From: Saccoglossus kowalevskii
Taxonomy: Eukaryota; Hemichordata; Enteropneusta; Harrimaniidae
Assembly: GCF_000003605.2 (NCBI RefSeq)
Contig: NW_003109084.1
Coordinates: forward strand, 457,740 to 521,739
DNA: 64,000 nt
Direction: 5' to 3'
Made by a program: the position numbers and the translations under genes. Position 1 is the first letter of the stretch, and the number at the start of each line of letters is the position of its first letter. This document shows positions 63,401-64,000 of this stretch, piece by piece. The notes under the pieces were generated by a model. It saw only the letters and a list, made by a program, of their open reading frames with translations, ran no database searches and was not told the DNA's origin.

Positions 63401-63719
63401 AATAGAATAAGAGTTATAAGGAAATAGAATCTAATGATTAGATCAGAGAATTAATGCCTGTCCAGCGCAGCGTCATTCAGCTTACTTACTCGAACACTAA
63501 TAACAACACCGTGCATAAATACTTCAATGACACATTTATATCCCTGTAAAAAACCCAGTGTTTTATTTTGAAAAAGTGTATTTTTGTTTGTTTACAATGT
63601 ACTTAACTTTCATCAAAATGTGTTTTAATAACTTCCTAAAACACTTTTCCTAAAATATTAAAACACTACTGATTTGATAGGAAATACAAGAGTTTGATTA
63701 TATAATAATTACAACAGTG

Positions 63720-63756
63720 TGTTTTTCATTAAAACGGTGTGTTTTAATGAAAAACA
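63720..63756. repeat. Perfect 16-base hairpin
   Basis: TGTTTTTCATTAAAAC is perfectly inverted across a five-base loop (GGTGT). It lies in a 200-base stretch where GTGTTTTA and its inverse recur (63555-63760), so it is probably the centre of a small MITE. Confidence 0.85.
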
Positions 63757-64000
63757 TGAAACTGCTTCCAGGATTCACAGTGTAGTGACTACTGGGACAG
63801 GGGCGTACCATACTATTGGACAACGAAATAAAATGATCAATTTGCCAATATGCTATTATTGTTTTTGTGAGCATGCTTTAAACCAGCCCTTAAACTAGTT
63901 GAAATAAAAATAGCAATACAACAAGTACCATTTTGTAAATTTAATTTCTTCAAAAGCTGCGTATTACTTACGGCGATCTCAGTAAATTTACGGATATTTT

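Larger units (their letters stand above)
57393..64000. other. Right end, no confident gene
   Basis: The upstream exons of the gene ending at 57242 should lie here or beyond. Long minus-strand frames at 61425-61937 (170 codons) and 62426-62827 (133 codons, with one hydrophobic segment around FGIVTPIIACFVIV) lack clear splice borders or known domains. Confidence 0.4.

Overview
This is a eukaryotic genomic window: AT-rich, gene-sparse and intron-containing, with GT-AG splice sites, polyadenylation signals, microsatellites and two assembly gaps (N at 21831-22085 and 45768-45992). The gene content (a chemosensory/peptide-type class A GPCR, an adhesion GPCR with a Cys-rich HormR-like module before its GAIN domain, and a death-fold plus coiled-coil protein) fits an invertebrate deuterostome, perhaps a hemichordate or a relative. 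That is an inference from style, since no marker gene fixes the species. There are no bacterial operons, CRISPR arrays or rRNA genes, and no confident tRNA.

Layout. (1) 1-6893, minus strand: the 5' half of an adhesion GPCR gene in four exons whose reading phases join correctly. It starts with a signal-peptide exon at 6893 and leaves the window on the left before the 7TM exons. Its introns hold a degenerate minisatellite and two pairs of tandemly duplicated non-coding blocks. (2) 6894-20731: about 14 kb without a convincing gene, containing repeat copies, a tRNA-like SINE head, a minisatellite with a CGATAATGT core, and scattered RFX X-box-like motifs. (3) 20732-22138, minus strand: a single-exon class A (rhodopsin-like) peptide-type GPCR interrupted by a gap. 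(4) 22139-45732: mostly repeats (two foldback elements, a MITE-like palindrome, a candidate solo LTR with three perfect heat-shock elements, one copy of a large dispersed duplication), plus one weak candidate exon at 23431-23643. (5) 45733-48714, minus strand: a multi-exon gene for a death-fold (CARD-like) and coiled-coil protein, with six phase-consistent exons. A second, broken copy of its first exon lies just upstream at about 49880-50090, within a tandem duplication. (6) 48715-57115: repeats, including the second copy of the large duplication and a nested cluster of a foldback family. (7) 57132-57392, minus strand: a terminal coding exon with stop codon and AATAAA signal of an otherwise unidentified gene. 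(8) 57393-64000: mostly repeats and duplicated blocks.

The genes do not form a pathway. Two are receptors, and the death-fold/coiled-coil gene looks like a young, locally duplicating signalling or innate-immune adaptor. The most interesting content is this last gene with its broken sister copy, the heat-shock-element LTR, and the foldback family with at least four copies here. All calls come from reading the sequence; no database search was possible.
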